A stretch of DNA of 55,214 bases from an uncultured Rickettsiales bacterium (GCA_905478165.1 CAJQHK010000019.1:1-55214); one strand, 5' to 3'; counted from the stretch's first letter, positions 19,538 to 27,418 are shown. The notes: generated by a model not told the origin, from the sequence alone. Program-made: numbers and translations.

Positions 19538-19963
19538 CTATTTTTGTTTCCAAGGGTTTTTATCAAATTTCCAACCATTGAGATTAGACCTATCTCCACT
19601 GCCATCTAGATCACCCTCAAAACCCTTCTCAATATTAAAGCAATTATAACCAATATCAGACATAAAAAGAGCAGACTCCATTGATCTAGCCCCACTCCTG
19701 CATAAGAAAAATAAATTTATATCAGATTCCTTTTTATCTGTTATTTTTTTAATTTGATCAATTAAGTCAAATTCAAAATTTTCATTCATAGACATATTGG
19801 GCAATAATTTCCACGGAACAAAAATTGGAGTCTTGCTTATGGATGATAAATCAGGAAAACCAACAGAATTGACCTCTTCATCGGTTCTTACGTCAATCAA
19901 AACGGAATTTTCTTGGCTTAAATTTTTAAAAGCATCTTTGGCTGAAATATTTTTAACAGACAT
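19538..19963 (-). CDS. Rhodanese-like domain protein
   Basis: A single rhodanese (sulfurtransferase) domain of 141 residues. It has the N-terminal SVLIDVRTDEE, a predicted active-site Cys88 in LFFLCRSGARS and the C-terminal GWKFDKNPW. Such small cytosolic proteins carry sulfane sulfur, with substrates usually unknown. I chose the ATG at 19963. A GTG at 19996 would add 11 residues unlike the family. Its stop codon is immediately followed by the dnaA start, which suggests translational coupling. Confidence 0.85.
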   Translation of the reverse strand: MSVKNISAKDAFKNLSQENSVLIDVRTDEEVNSVGFPDLSSISKTPIFVPWKLLPNMSMNENFEFDLIDQIKKITDKKESDINLFFLCRSGARSMESALFMSDIGYNCFNIEKGFEGDLDGSGDRSNLNGWKFDKNPWKQK

Positions 19964-20482
19964 CTTAAAATATAATTTGAAATTAAGGGAAAACACCTAA
20001 ACTCATCTTCAAAACCACAATTAGTAGTTAAAAAAACTTTATTTTATCTAAAATACAATACCAGTTACAATCTATAAATACCGGGTAAGAATAACATGAT
20101 TTATCTTTATCTTTTTAGTCTATAATTACTAAATAATCTTATTCTTTATATTTTCACCTATTATCTACACAAAGGCTTGTGCAATATAGACATATTCCAA
20201 TCATTTTTTATAAATGATAGGTAAAAATATTTTAATGTATTACTTATTTCAATGTGGATTTTGATATAACTAAATTCTTATAATCAACTATCTAAATTTA
20301 AGTCAAAATAGTAAAGATAATTATTTTATTTTTTTACAAATAAAGAGCTTGACAAAAAAGCAAGTCAGTAAATTCCAAGCTAAAAAAATTATTAAAAAGA
20401 AGATTTCTATATCTCACAAAAAAAACCCTTAAAATTATATTACACCAACCCACCTAAGGTAAAAAACGATCAAGGAGTTTTT
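19964..20482. other. AT-rich gene-free spacer upstream of the rhodanese/dnaA pair
   Basis: About 520 bases with no supported gene. One DnaA-box-like 9-mer, TTATCTACA (20161-20169), and an ACCTAT/ATAGGT inverted pair are present. A TTGACA hexamer sits near 20350 and might be a promoter for the small frame at 20483. One box is too little to call an origin. Confidence 0.3.
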
Positions 20483-20668
20483 ATGTCAAAATCTCTGATC
20501 TTGGTGGTAGCTATATCAGTAAAATTAAGTACCTATACTCTTGTTAGCGGACCTAAGTGACAGAGAGTTAGAAGAATCATTAGATCAAGTCTATTATATG
20601 GAATAAAAATCTCTAAATCCAGTATTACCGTTATCACTAATAAAATATTATCAAAAATAAAAGAGTAA
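20483..20668 (+). pseudogene. Small frame with strong Shine-Dalgarno, interrupted by TGA
   Basis: AAGGAG lies just upstream of an ATG at 20483. It opens a 25-residue hydrophobic peptide (MSKSLILVVAISV...) that ends at TGA (20558-20560). The same frame then stays open for 35 more basic residues to TAA at 20666. This looks like the signal-like start of a decayed gene, or a short peptide. Reading TGA as Trp is unlikely because intact neighbours stop at TGA. I recognise no family. Confidence 0.25.
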
Positions 20669-20689
20669 CAGAATAGAGCTTTAGATAAT

Positions 20690-20843
20690 GGTTCTGTCCC
20701 GAATCAAACTCATACAGACCTTTAATTCTTTAACATTTCTACTTAAGAAGGTATATTTGAAACTCTTAATATTTTTATAGAGTTAGGCAAGTGAAAATGT
20801 TAAAGAATTAGAGTATTGTTGGAATTTGATTTGGGACGGGTCC
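20690..20843. repeat. 154-bp inverted-repeat element, second palindromic family
   Basis: The two ends are imperfect inverted repeats of about 50 bases. The left arm is GGTTCTGTCCCGAATCAAAC... through TAATTCTTTAACATTT. The right arm (20795-20843) is its reverse complement, ending TTTGATTTGGGACGGGTCC. The interior is short and has no gene. It abuts a truncated reading frame on its right, as an insertion would. Related text (GATTTGCGACGG) occurs at 33530 inside another element. Confidence 0.65.
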
Positions 20844-21070
20844 ATAATAGCCTCCCCTATTACACTTGCACTTTCGCCTTTAATCACACTAATTGCAGTA
20901 GTGCTTTTTGAAATATCTTCATCAATATTAGTATTATTTTGTCCATGATTAGCAAGATCAATTAAAATATTACCACGCCCCTCCTTGCACATAAAATCTT
21001 TTAATGCTTCGAGAGCGTTAAGCCCCTTCTCTCCTCCACCAAAAACTATGTTTAATGTTATTTTTTCTTC
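20844..21070 (-). pseudogene. Gene fragment cut by the 20690-20843 element
   Basis: A coding-like minus-strand frame follows a stop at 21071-21073. It contains ITLNIVFGGGEKGLNALEAL and, further on, GRGNILIDLANHGQNNTNID, then continues to GEAIMD, where the inverted-repeat element begins. Past that point the frame reads element sequence and stops at 20783. There is no convincing start codon at its head, so both ends appear lost. I do not recognise the family. Confidence 0.5.
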
Positions 21071-21160
21071 TTAGAGCATTGTATTGGCTATTTAAGATTC
21101 ATGTTTATATAATATTATATCATATTTTTAAGTCTCTTGTAATAGAAAAAACTTACAAAG

Positions 21161-21210
21161 GGGGCTCGAAGTATGACGGCACGTTTTCGTACCGCCAGAC
21201 TTTGAACCCC
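21161..21210 (-). other. Long 23-bp hairpin, GGGGCTC...GAACCCC
   Basis: Arms 21161-21183 and 21188-21210 surround a TTTT/AAAA loop. Eighteen positions are Watson-Crick. Most of the others become G-U pairs if the RNA is made from the minus strand, giving about 21 of 23 pairs. No T-run follows in either direction. It may be a palindromic repeat or the core of a small RNA. The flanking 21071-21338 holds no gene I can support. Confidence 0.45.
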
Positions 21211-21338
21211 AAAAACAACTTAACTTTATCTATTTTTGTTATTTTCTAAATTAATATTAATTTTGAATTAAATGTATTTGTCGCTATATACTCTACTTCC
21301 TGTAGCATATTTAAATTATTAATTTTTTCTTAAGAATA

Positions 21339-21588
21339 ATGGAGTGTGCTCATAAAAATCATCTAGATATCATTAAACGCTTAAAGTGTGCGAACGGACA
21401 AATAAAAAAAATAACTTCAATTCTTGAAAAAGAAGATAATGAATGTATTAACATAGCCTCGTTAGAAAAGTAAAGACTGTTTTAGAAAAAGCCGCATTGA
21501 GGTCTGCATTGATATTGACAAAACAACAAGTGCATCTAAGGTAAAAAAGAAAACGAGCAAGCTTAAAGATATAACTAAATACTTATAA
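21339..21588 (+). pseudogene. Frameshifted CsoR/RcnR-family metal-responsive repressor
   Basis: The ATG at 21339 opens MECAHKNHLDIIKRLKCANG and then QIKKITSILEKEDNECINIA, which matches the first helix and conserved Cys of the CsoR/RcnR/FrmR family. It stops at 21471. The second helix continues in another frame (VRKVKTVLEKAALRSALIL, from about 21455 to the stop at 21542). A third frame gives a plausible Lys-rich tail ending at 21586. At least one, probably two, indels have broken the gene. It lies 3 bases before the carbonic anhydrase start. Confidence 0.6.
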
Positions 21589-21591
21589 GCC

Positions 21592-22224
21592 ATGACAACA
21601 CTAACAAAAGAAGATAGAGATTCTATCAGCCCCAAAAAAGCAACGCAAATTCTAAAAGATGGCAATAGGCGTTTTATTAAGAATTTAAAAAAGAATCGCA
21701 ATCTATTGGAACAAGTAAACCATACTTCGGGCGGACAATATCCATTTGCTATCATTTTAAGCTGCATTGATTCGCGCACTTCTGCTGAATTAATATTTGA
21801 CCAAGGCCTGGGGGATATTTTTAGCTGCAGAATTGCTGGCAATATCATTAATGATGATATCATAGGAAGTATGGAATTTGCATGTAAAGTTGCAGGAGTG
21901 AAATTAATAATGGTGTTAGGTCATACTGGATGTGGAGCAATACAAGGGGCATGTGATCAAATTAAAATGGGTAAATTAAGCGGACTACTAAACAAAATAG
22001 ATCCAGCCCTAGAGAAAGAAAAAGATACAATTGACAATAGAAATTCGCAAAATACTAAATTTGTCAATAACGTCGCCACAATTAATGTTGAATTGGTAGT
22101 GAGTCAAATAACTAAGGAAAGTCCAATTATTCTGGACATGCTCAACAATGGAGAAATAGCAATTGCTGGAGGAATGTACGATGTTGTAACTGGTATTGTA
22201 GAATTCAAAGAATTAGTAACTTAA
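21592..22224 (+). CDS. can: Beta-class carbonic anhydrase
   Basis: Interconverts CO2 and bicarbonate. The 210 residues include all zinc and catalytic positions of the beta class: C58-x-D60-x-R62 in SCIDSRTS, and H111 and C114 in GHTGCGA. The DQGLGDIFSCRIAGNI segment and the C-terminal AGGMYDVVTGIVEF also fit. No signal peptide is seen, so it is probably cytosolic. It follows the broken CsoR-like repressor gene. Confidence 0.94.
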   Translation: MTTLTKEDRDSISPKKATQILKDGNRRFIKNLKKNRNLLEQVNHTSGGQYPFAIILSCIDSRTSAELIFDQGLGDIFSCRIAGNIINDDIIGSMEFACKVAGVKLIMVLGHTGCGAIQGACDQIKMGKLSGLLNKIDPALEKEKDTIDNRNSQNTKFVNNVATINVELVVSQITKESPIILDMLNNGEIAIAGGMYDVVTGIVEFKELVT

Positions 22225-22311
22225 TTCAACTTTTTAAATAAATTATATAGTTTTATGAGTAAGAATGTTAAAAATAATGCGTAAAAATAACCCCCCTAAT
22301 CAGCATCAACA

Positions 22312-22863
22312 ATGAAATTTTATAAAACAATCATATTATTATTAACGATGTTAACTACCTACTCACAATCAACGGCTAATATGACAATTCAAAATGCCCA
22401 TCAATTTTCTTTTGATACTATTGATGGAAACAAAACTAACCTATCTGACTTAAAGAATAAAGTAGTTCTGATTGTTAATACTGCATCAAAATGTGGCTTT
22501 ACTCCACAATATCAGGGTTTACAAGAATTGCATGAAAAATATAAAGATAGTGGTTTGGTTATAATTGGCATACCGTCAGCAGATTTTGCTAATCAAGAAT
22601 TTAGCCAAATATTACAAGTTAAGGAATTTGTGGATAAAAAATTTAAAATAACATTTCCTCTTACATCTATCACTAGAGTAAGGGGTGCCGATGCCCACCC
22701 ATTTTATTTGTGGGCAAATAAAAAAGCGGGATTTGTTGGCTCTCCTAAATGGAATTTTCATAAATATTTAATTGATAAAAATGGTAACTTTGTCACTTGG
22801 TTTTCATCAGCAACAAAACCAAAATCACAAAAAATAATTAATAAAATTGAAGAGCTCTTATGA
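22312..22863 (+). CDS. gpx: Glutathione peroxidase with signal peptide
   Basis: A thiol peroxidase of the GPx family, 183 residues. The first 23 or so form a signal peptide (KTIILLLTMLTTYSQSTA), so the enzyme probably works in the periplasm. The peroxidatic Cys61 sits in NTASKCGFTPQYQGLQ. The Gln of ANQEFS and the Trp-Asn of KWNFHKYL complete the catalytic set. It reduces hydrogen or lipid peroxides using glutathione or thioredoxin. The stop overlaps the next start in ATGA, so translation of the two is coupled. Confidence 0.93.
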   Translation: MKFYKTIILLLTMLTTYSQSTANMTIQNAHQFSFDTIDGNKTNLSDLKNKVVLIVNTASKCGFTPQYQGLQELHEKYKDSGLVIIGIPSADFANQEFSQILQVKEFVDKKFKITFPLTSITRVRGADAHPFYLWANKKAGFVGSPKWNFHKYLIDKNGNFVTWFSSATKPKSQKIINKIEELL

Positions 22864-23234
22864 TAGCGAATGACAATAAAGTTAAAAATGTTTTGGGCAC
22901 AGAATTAGAGTCGTGCTGCTTTGAGACGAAAACAGGGTTTTATAGGGATGGGTTTTGCAACACTAATCATACTGATCATGGTAAGCATATAATTTGCGCC
23001 ATTATGACAGATGAATTTCTAGAATTTAGCAAAAAAATTGGAAATAACCTTACGACTCCAGTTCCTGAATATAATTTTCCTGGTTTAAAAGCTGGTGATA
23101 AATGGTGCTTATGCATTTTAAGATGGAAAGAGGCTTTAGAAAGTAGTGTTGCTCCTAAAGTAATTTTAGAAAGTTGTCATCAAAAATGCCTTCAATACGT
23201 CTCAATTAAGGATCTTAAAATGTACTCTATATAA
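22860..23234 (+). CDS. DUF2237 family protein
   Basis: 124 residues spanning the whole DUF2237 family, with its landmarks NVLGTELESC, TGFYRDGFC, CAIMTDEFLEFSKKIGN and FPGLKAGDKWCLC. Seven or more Cys, several paired, suggest metal or redox chemistry, but the family has no established function. It overlaps gpx by 4 bases and is 3 bases from the next gene, so it belongs to one operon with a peroxidase and a metallo-hydrolase. Confidence 0.9.
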   Translation: MIANDNKVKNVLGTELESCCFETKTGFYRDGFCNTNHTDHGKHIICAIMTDEFLEFSKKIGNNLTTPVPEYNFPGLKAGDKWCLCILRWKEALESSVAPKVILESCHQKCLQYVSIKDLKMYSI

Positions 23235-23237
23235 AAT

Positions 23238-24260
23238 ATGATAAGAGCACTAGCACCAATAGTCATCTTGATTTTTCTATCTTCCTGCGGATCTCCAGAT
23301 GTTAATATAAAAAAATCAGATCATTTTAACGGAAAGGTTTTTTACAATCTAAATGAACCAAAACTACAAAATAGTTTCAAAGATTTTTTAAAATGGCGCT
23401 TTGGATCTACAAGAGAAGATTGGCCAAAATGGGTTGATATTCAGCAAAAAAAAGTTTTGAATCAAAGAGTTAAAAAGGGGGAATTAAGCATATCTTTTAT
23501 TAACCACGCAACCACCTTAATCCAAATTGACGGCGTTAATATTTTAACTGATCCTGTTTATTCCAAAAGAACCTCACCATTGAGTTTTGCTGGTCCAAAA
23601 AGAGTTAAATTACCAGGTATAAAATTTGAAGATTTACCAAAAATTGACTTAATCCTCATAAGTCACAACCATTATGATTCTTTCGATGTCAAAACTTTAG
23701 ATAAATTAATCAAAAGAGATAATCCAAAAATATTATTTGGCCTAGGTAATTCATATTATCTAAACAAAAAAAATGAAAAAAATATTGTAGAAATGAATTG
23801 GCAAGATGAATTTGTTTTTAAAAATATCAAATTTGTATTTTTGCCAGCAAGACATTGGTCAAAAAGGGGTTTTTTTGATACGAATAAATCACTTTGGGGA
23901 GCGTTTGCAATTTTAGGATCAAAGAAGATTTATTTTGCGGGTGATACTGGATATTCGGACCATTTCAAAAAAACAAGAAAACAATTTAAATATTTTGATT
24001 TAAGCTTAATTCCAATTGGAGCTTATGAGCCAAGATGGTTTATGAAAAAATCTCATATGAATCCAGAAGAGTCAGTTATAGCCCACAATGATTTAAATTC
24101 AAAGAAATCAATAGGAATACATTTCGGAACCTTTCAACTTACCGATGAAAAAATTGATGATCCGGTAAAAGATTTAAAAGAGGCGATGGTAAAATATAAA
24201 ATATCTAATGATGATTTTTTAATTCTAAAACAAGGTGAGTCATATTCACTAAAGCAATGA
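23238..24260 (+). CDS. MBL-fold metallo-hydrolase lipoprotein (NAPE-PLD/UlaG-like)
   Basis: 340 residues with a lipobox signal (IFLSSCGS, Cys near 17), so it is probably a membrane-anchored lipoprotein. The metallo-beta-lactamase fold shows INHATTLIQI, the metal motif ISHNHYDSFD, ARHWSKRGF, AGDTGYSDHF and IGIHFGTF. The pattern fits the branch that includes phospholipase D-like NAPE-PLD and related bacterial proteins, so a lipid or phosphoester substrate is possible but unproven. It is the last gene of the gpx operon and converges on the SOUL gene with 8 bases between. Confidence 0.88.
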   Translation: MIRALAPIVILIFLSSCGSPDVNIKKSDHFNGKVFYNLNEPKLQNSFKDFLKWRFGSTREDWPKWVDIQQKKVLNQRVKKGELSISFINHATTLIQIDGVNILTDPVYSKRTSPLSFAGPKRVKLPGIKFEDLPKIDLILISHNHYDSFDVKTLDKLIKRDNPKILFGLGNSYYLNKKNEKNIVEMNWQDEFVFKNIKFVFLPARHWSKRGFFDTNKSLWGAFAILGSKKIYFAGDTGYSDHFKKTRKQFKYFDLSLIPIGAYEPRWFMKKSHMNPEESVIAHNDLNSKKSIGIHFGTFQLTDEKIDDPVKDLKEAMVKYKISNDDFLILKQGESYSLKQ

Positions 24261-24268
24261 AGATAATT

Positions 24269-24823
24269 CTAGTTTAACCGAAACAATACCTCGTTTCTTT
24301 TAAGAAAAGGTATTGTCCATGGTGCATTATAATAGGCATTAATTGGATTTTCTAAATCAGCCTTCAGACCATTTTCTTCAATAGCTCTTTCCAGAACTTT
24401 CTGATATTTATTAAAATTTTTATCCACAGCCCTTCCAGAAAATATAATCGCAATAAATTTAGTATTCTTTAAAATCTTAATTTTAATATTTTTGTTTTTT
24501 GGCTTTGGAAGATTGTTCTCGTTAAACCTATCTGGCATTACGAATGACATAAATTCACGATCTTGAATATTATTTTGAAAAACTGGTGTGGTCATTTTTA
24601 TTTTTTGATCTTGCTCATTTTCACCAGAAATAAATTTAAATAGGGCTCTAAAATTATTATTTTGAGACTTTTTTTTGGTTGATATTTTTGCCAAAACTAA
24701 ATCCTTATATTCCCTTATCTCTATTTTACTAGAAATCGTTTTTATTACTTCATATTTTGCAGTCTCAGAAGACATTACGATATTTGGAATTGTTAGAAAT
24801 ATAAAGAATAATATTTTTTTCAT
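24269..24823 (-). CDS. SOUL family heme-binding protein
   Basis: 184 residues. A hydrophobic N-terminal signal (KKILFFIFLTIPNIVMS) points to export. The SOUL domain begins AKYEVIKTISSKIEIREY, includes KIKMTTPVF, and ends NAYYNAPWTIPFLKRNEVLF. These are the family hallmarks. Such proteins bind heme or tetrapyrroles, with varied roles. It lies 8 bases before the SDR gene end in the same direction, so the pair may be an operon. Confidence 0.9.
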   Translation of the reverse strand: MKKILFFIFLTIPNIVMSSETAKYEVIKTISSKIEIREYKDLVLAKISTKKKSQNNNFRALFKFISGENEQDQKIKMTTPVFQNNIQDREFMSFVMPDRFNENNLPKPKNKNIKIKILKNTKFIAIIFSGRAVDKNFNKYQKVLERAIEENGLKADLENPINAYYNAPWTIPFLKRNEVLFRLN

Positions 24824-24831
24824 AATTTTAT

Positions 24832-25701
24832 TTATGTTAAATTTAAATTTTTAGCAATTTGTTGTAACCCTTCTTTATATGAAGGGAATATGAGATCATA
24901 ATTTAGTATTTTCTTAAGTTTACTATTATCAACAACCTTATTATCCAGGGCAAATGAATAATGTCTAGATTCTTTTAAATCATTATTAGTAGGTAGCATC
25001 TCTACTGATAATAATTCTTTGCAAATATAATCATTAACTTCACTTGTCGGACTTGGGTTATTATCAGAAATATTAAAGATCTGATTTTTGATTTTTGATG
25101 ATAGGATAATCTCTCTAATGATTGCTGTAATGTCTGCAACATGAGTGCGAGATATCATTCTGCTTGATGATTTATTTTGTGTAATATCCTTACTTCGGAT
25201 TGATAATATACTATTTCTTTTATCTCCATAAATTCCAGCTAACCTTAGGATTATAATATTTGCTAATTCATTTTTTTGCAACTCCCTATACCTATCCTCG
25301 CACTTTATTCTTGCTAAACCATTGATAGATTCTGCTTTTAATTCCGAATCTTCATAAACTTTTTTACCATCATGATCTCCATACACTGAAGTTGCAGAAA
25401 GATATATTAATTTATATGTAGTTTTGCGCTTTAGAAAATAATTATGAAATTTATCAATTATTGCATCCGTCCTTAATTGATAAAATGGCGGTATAGAAAT
25501 AACAAAACTGCCATAATTATCCAAAACAGAGCTATTAATTTCTGCAAAACTAATGGTTTTTATATTATTTGGAGTTTTAAAATGTTTTTCTTTTGAGTTA
25601 TTTATCGATACTCCAAGATCAAAACCATCTAAATGGTAAGATTTACAGAAATACTGAGCAACATAGCCGTAACCAAGAAACAGAATATTATGACTTTTCA
25701 T
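24832..25701 (-). CDS. NAD-dependent epimerase/dehydratase (YeeZ-like SDR)
   Basis: 289 residues from the chosen ATG. An atypical extended SDR with the nucleotide-binding motif ILFLGYGYVAQYF, the SATSVYGDHDGK segment, a likely active-site region near RIKCEDRYR and ILRLAGIYG. Related proteins include YeeZ, often annotated as sugar epimerase or protochlorophyllide-like reductases, but the substrate is unknown. The longer frame (to 25737) adds 12 residues that precede the glycine-rich start and match nothing. Confidence 0.8.
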   Translation of the reverse strand: MKSHNILFLGYGYVAQYFCKSYHLDGFDLGVSINNSKEKHFKTPNNIKTISFAEINSSVLDNYGSFVISIPPFYQLRTDAIIDKFHNYFLKRKTTYKLIYLSATSVYGDHDGKKVYEDSELKAESINGLARIKCEDRYRELQKNELANIIILRLAGIYGDKRNSILSIRSKDITQNKSSSRMISRTHVADITAIIREIILSSKIKNQIFNISDNNPSPTSEVNDYICKELLSVEMLPTNNDLKESRHYSFALDNKVVDNSKLKKILNYDLIFPSYKEGLQQIAKNLNLT

Positions 25702-25773
25702 TTTTTTATTTAGAAATATTTGAGAATGCCCCACCACCCCGAATAGAGACTTTGTCTGGCATAAAAAATCTCT

Positions 25774-26067
25774 TCAACTGTTTGTAGTTATTTGATAACC
25801 AATCGGTTTGTAATTAAAGTTATTTGACTGACCTGATGAGCATGCTGTTCAGGTCATTATCAAATCCATTTTAGCTTTAAATGCTGTAGATTCTCCGTCT
25901 TTATTTTTTGGTGGTAACACTGAAATTTTACCTTTCTTGTCAAACTCTACATTCATAAAAATATTAAATGCAATAGGAATGTCATCCGATTTAATACCCC
26001 ATTTAAATAAAACTTCCTCAAAATTTTCTTGGCAACTATGAATATTAAACCTATTTTTTACTGAAAC
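25774..26067 (-). pseudogene. Remnant of a DUF1989 (urea carboxylase-associated) protein
   Basis: The minus-strand frame reads NRFNIHSCQENFEEVLFKWG, IPIAFNIFMNVEFDKKG, SVLPPKN and AFKAKMDLIMT, the C-terminal core of DUF1989. An in-frame TGA (25849-25851) then interrupts it. Beyond the stop the same frame continues TACSSGQSNNFNYKPIGYQI, matching the family's Cys and Asn region. The N-terminal half is gone, because the frame begins 8 bases from the grxD stop. It is a dead gene with one nonsense change and a large 5' deletion. Confidence 0.65.
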
Positions 26068-26074
26068 TTACTTA

Positions 26075-26410
26075 CTAAGTCGCAGATAATAGTCCTTTTT
26101 CTTGTAATAAAGCTTGTAGATCCCCACTTTTGTGCATCTCTTTAACTATATCAAATCCTCCTACAAATTCACCTTTGATATAAAGTTGAGGGATTGTAGG
26201 CCAATCAGTATATTGCTTTATAGCTTCTCTGATTTCTGGATTACTCATTACATCTACTGTTTCATATTGTAATTGAAGATTATTTAGAATCTTTGAAACG
26301 GCTGAAGAAAAACCGCATTGAGGTATTTCTCTAGTTCCTTTCATATATAAAACTATATTATTATTTTGAATTTGCGATTCAATAGCTTCAAAAGCAGTGT
26401 TATTATTCAT
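26075..26410 (-). CDS. grxD: Monothiol glutaredoxin (Grx4/GrxD type)
   Basis: 111 residues with the CGFS active site (IPQCGFSSAV, Cys32), the glutathione-binding WPTIPQLYIKGEFVGGFDI and the typical C-terminus. CGFS glutaredoxins bind a [2Fe-2S] cluster with glutathione and hand clusters to A-type carriers and BolA. Here it is the last gene of the suf operon, 12 bases after bolA. It is probably co-expressed and forms a Grx-BolA pair. Confidence 0.96.
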   Translation of the reverse strand: MNNNTAFEAIESQIQNNNIVLYMKGTREIPQCGFSSAVSKILNNLQLQYETVDVMSNPEIREAIKQYTDWPTIPQLYIKGEFVGGFDIVKEMHKSGDLQALLQEKGLLSAT

Positions 26411-26422
26411 AATTTTTTTATT

Positions 26423-26641
26423 TTAAGATTGTGTCTTGATTGATAATGCATGAATATCGTGATCCTTAAGAGATTCTTGTACCATTTTATGTTGTATAAT
26501 AAGAGACTTACCCTTAAAACAATCATCCTTTAAAAAAACCTCCCAATGATTATCATCACTCGCTAAAGCGGTACATTTAATCTCTGCTTTAGGAAATGCT
26601 CCTTGTAATACTTCCTGTAATTTACTCTCGGATATAGTCAT
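26423..26641 (-). CDS. bolA: BolA family protein
   Basis: 72 residues from ATG 26641, a typical short BolA/IbaG: an N-terminal helix ESKLQEVLQGAFPKAEIKC, then DDNHWEVFLKD and the conserved F-KGKSLIIQHKMV and HALSIKT. It partners with CGFS glutaredoxin, encoded next door, in iron-sulfur handling. An upstream in-frame ATG (26683) lies in sufA and adds 14 residues not seen in the family. Confidence 0.92.
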   Translation of the reverse strand: MTISESKLQEVLQGAFPKAEIKCTALASDDNHWEVFLKDDCFKGKSLIIQHKMVQESLKDHDIHALSIKTQS

Positions 26642-26652
26642 AATTTTTTTAT

Positions 26653-26997
26653 TTATAATTGAACGGATTTTCCACATCCGCAACGACCTAATTCATTAGG
26701 GTTCCTAAAAATAAACCCCGATGATAGAACTTCTTCTTCATAATCCATCTGACTGCCTATAATTTTCATGGTGGCCGCAGGATCAATAAATAATTTTATT
26801 CCTTTATCTATAACTTCTTCATCATACTCACGCTTTGCCTCTGCATATTGGAAGTCATATTCACTTCCCGAGCACCCTCCTTTTTTAATGCCTATACGCA
26901 ACCCTATATAAGCTTTATTTTCTTGTTGTCCTCGTTGAATTATGGAGCTTATATATTTAGCTGCATTATCAGTAATCGTAATAATTTGTTTTGACAT
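26653..26997 (-). CDS. sufA: A-type iron-sulfur carrier (SufA/IscA family)
   Basis: 114 residues with the three cluster ligands C42 (IKKGGCSGSEYDF), C106 and C108 (GRCGCGKS). The rest fits HesB/IscA: AAKYISSIIQ, KLFIDPAATMKIIGSQMDY and GFIFRNPN. It receives clusters from SufBCD and delivers them to targets. The ATG at 26997 sits 2 bases from the sufT stop. An upstream TTG would add only three residues. Confidence 0.94.
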   Translation of the reverse strand: MSKQIITITDNAAKYISSIIQRGQQENKAYIGLRIGIKKGGCSGSEYDFQYAEAKREYDEEVIDKGIKLFIDPAATMKIIGSQMDYEEEVLSSGFIFRNPNELGRCGCGKSVQL

Positions 26998-26999
26998 AT

Positions 27000-27413
27000 T
27001 TACCAAAGATCTAGGATTAATTTTGCCTCATCTGACATCATTTCTTTATTCCATTGTGGTTTCCAGACGAGAGTAACTTTTACATCTAATATTTGTGGTA
27101 ATAAAGATTTTATGCGCTTTTCAACTTCAAATACCAAGGCTCCAGCAACCGGACATCCAGGCGCTGTAAGTGTCATATCTATTTTAACTACATTATTATC
27201 AGCTATTAAAACATTGTAAACCAACCCCAAATCCCATATATTAACAGGAATTTCGGGGTCATTTACTGTTTTTAGTACCTCAATTACCTTGTCATTTAAT
27301 GTCGACGCCTCTTCTATAGCTCTGATCTTCTCACCTGATACCTCTTGATTTTGAAGCTTTGAGAGAAGTGCGTCATTTTTTGCAGACGCTAAAACAAAAT
27401 CCTTTAATTCCAT
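27000..27413 (-). CDS. sufT: SUF-associated DUF59/MIP18 family protein
   Basis: 137 residues. The DUF59 domain is clear from VLKTVNDPEIPVNIWDLGLVYNV through MTLTAPGCPVAGALVFEVE to LVWKPQWN. Relatives (SufT, PaaD-like, MIP18) help maturation of iron-sulfur proteins, and the conserved Cys in APGCP is kept. The first 45 residues are a less conserved extension. It lies 5 bases after sufS and just before sufA. Confidence 0.92.
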   Translation of the reverse strand: MELKDFVLASAKNDALLSKLQNQEVSGEKIRAIEEASTLNDKVIEVLKTVNDPEIPVNIWDLGLVYNVLIADNNVVKIDMTLTAPGCPVAGALVFEVEKRIKSLLPQILDVKVTLVWKPQWNKEMMSDEAKLILDLW

Positions 27414-27418
27414 ATTTA

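Noticed and set aside
20161-20169. TTATCTACA as a DnaA box marking oriC next to dnaA
   Set aside because: Only one near-match in an AT-rich spacer, with no cluster of boxes. In Rickettsiales the origin is often not beside dnaA.
20558-20560. TGA read as tryptophan (alternative genetic code), also at 25849-25851
   Set aside because: Both cases are in decayed frames. Intact genes here (gpx, the metallo-hydrolase) end at TGA and use TGG for Trp, so ordinary nonsense changes are simpler.
21055-21249. 64-residue plus-strand frame
   Set aside because: It spans the long hairpin, has AT-driven Leu/Ile/Phe content and no family similarity.
21462-21863. 133-residue minus-strand frame across the repressor remnant and carbonic anhydrase
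   Set aside because: It is antisense to the well-supported carbonic anhydrase and has no recognisable motifs.
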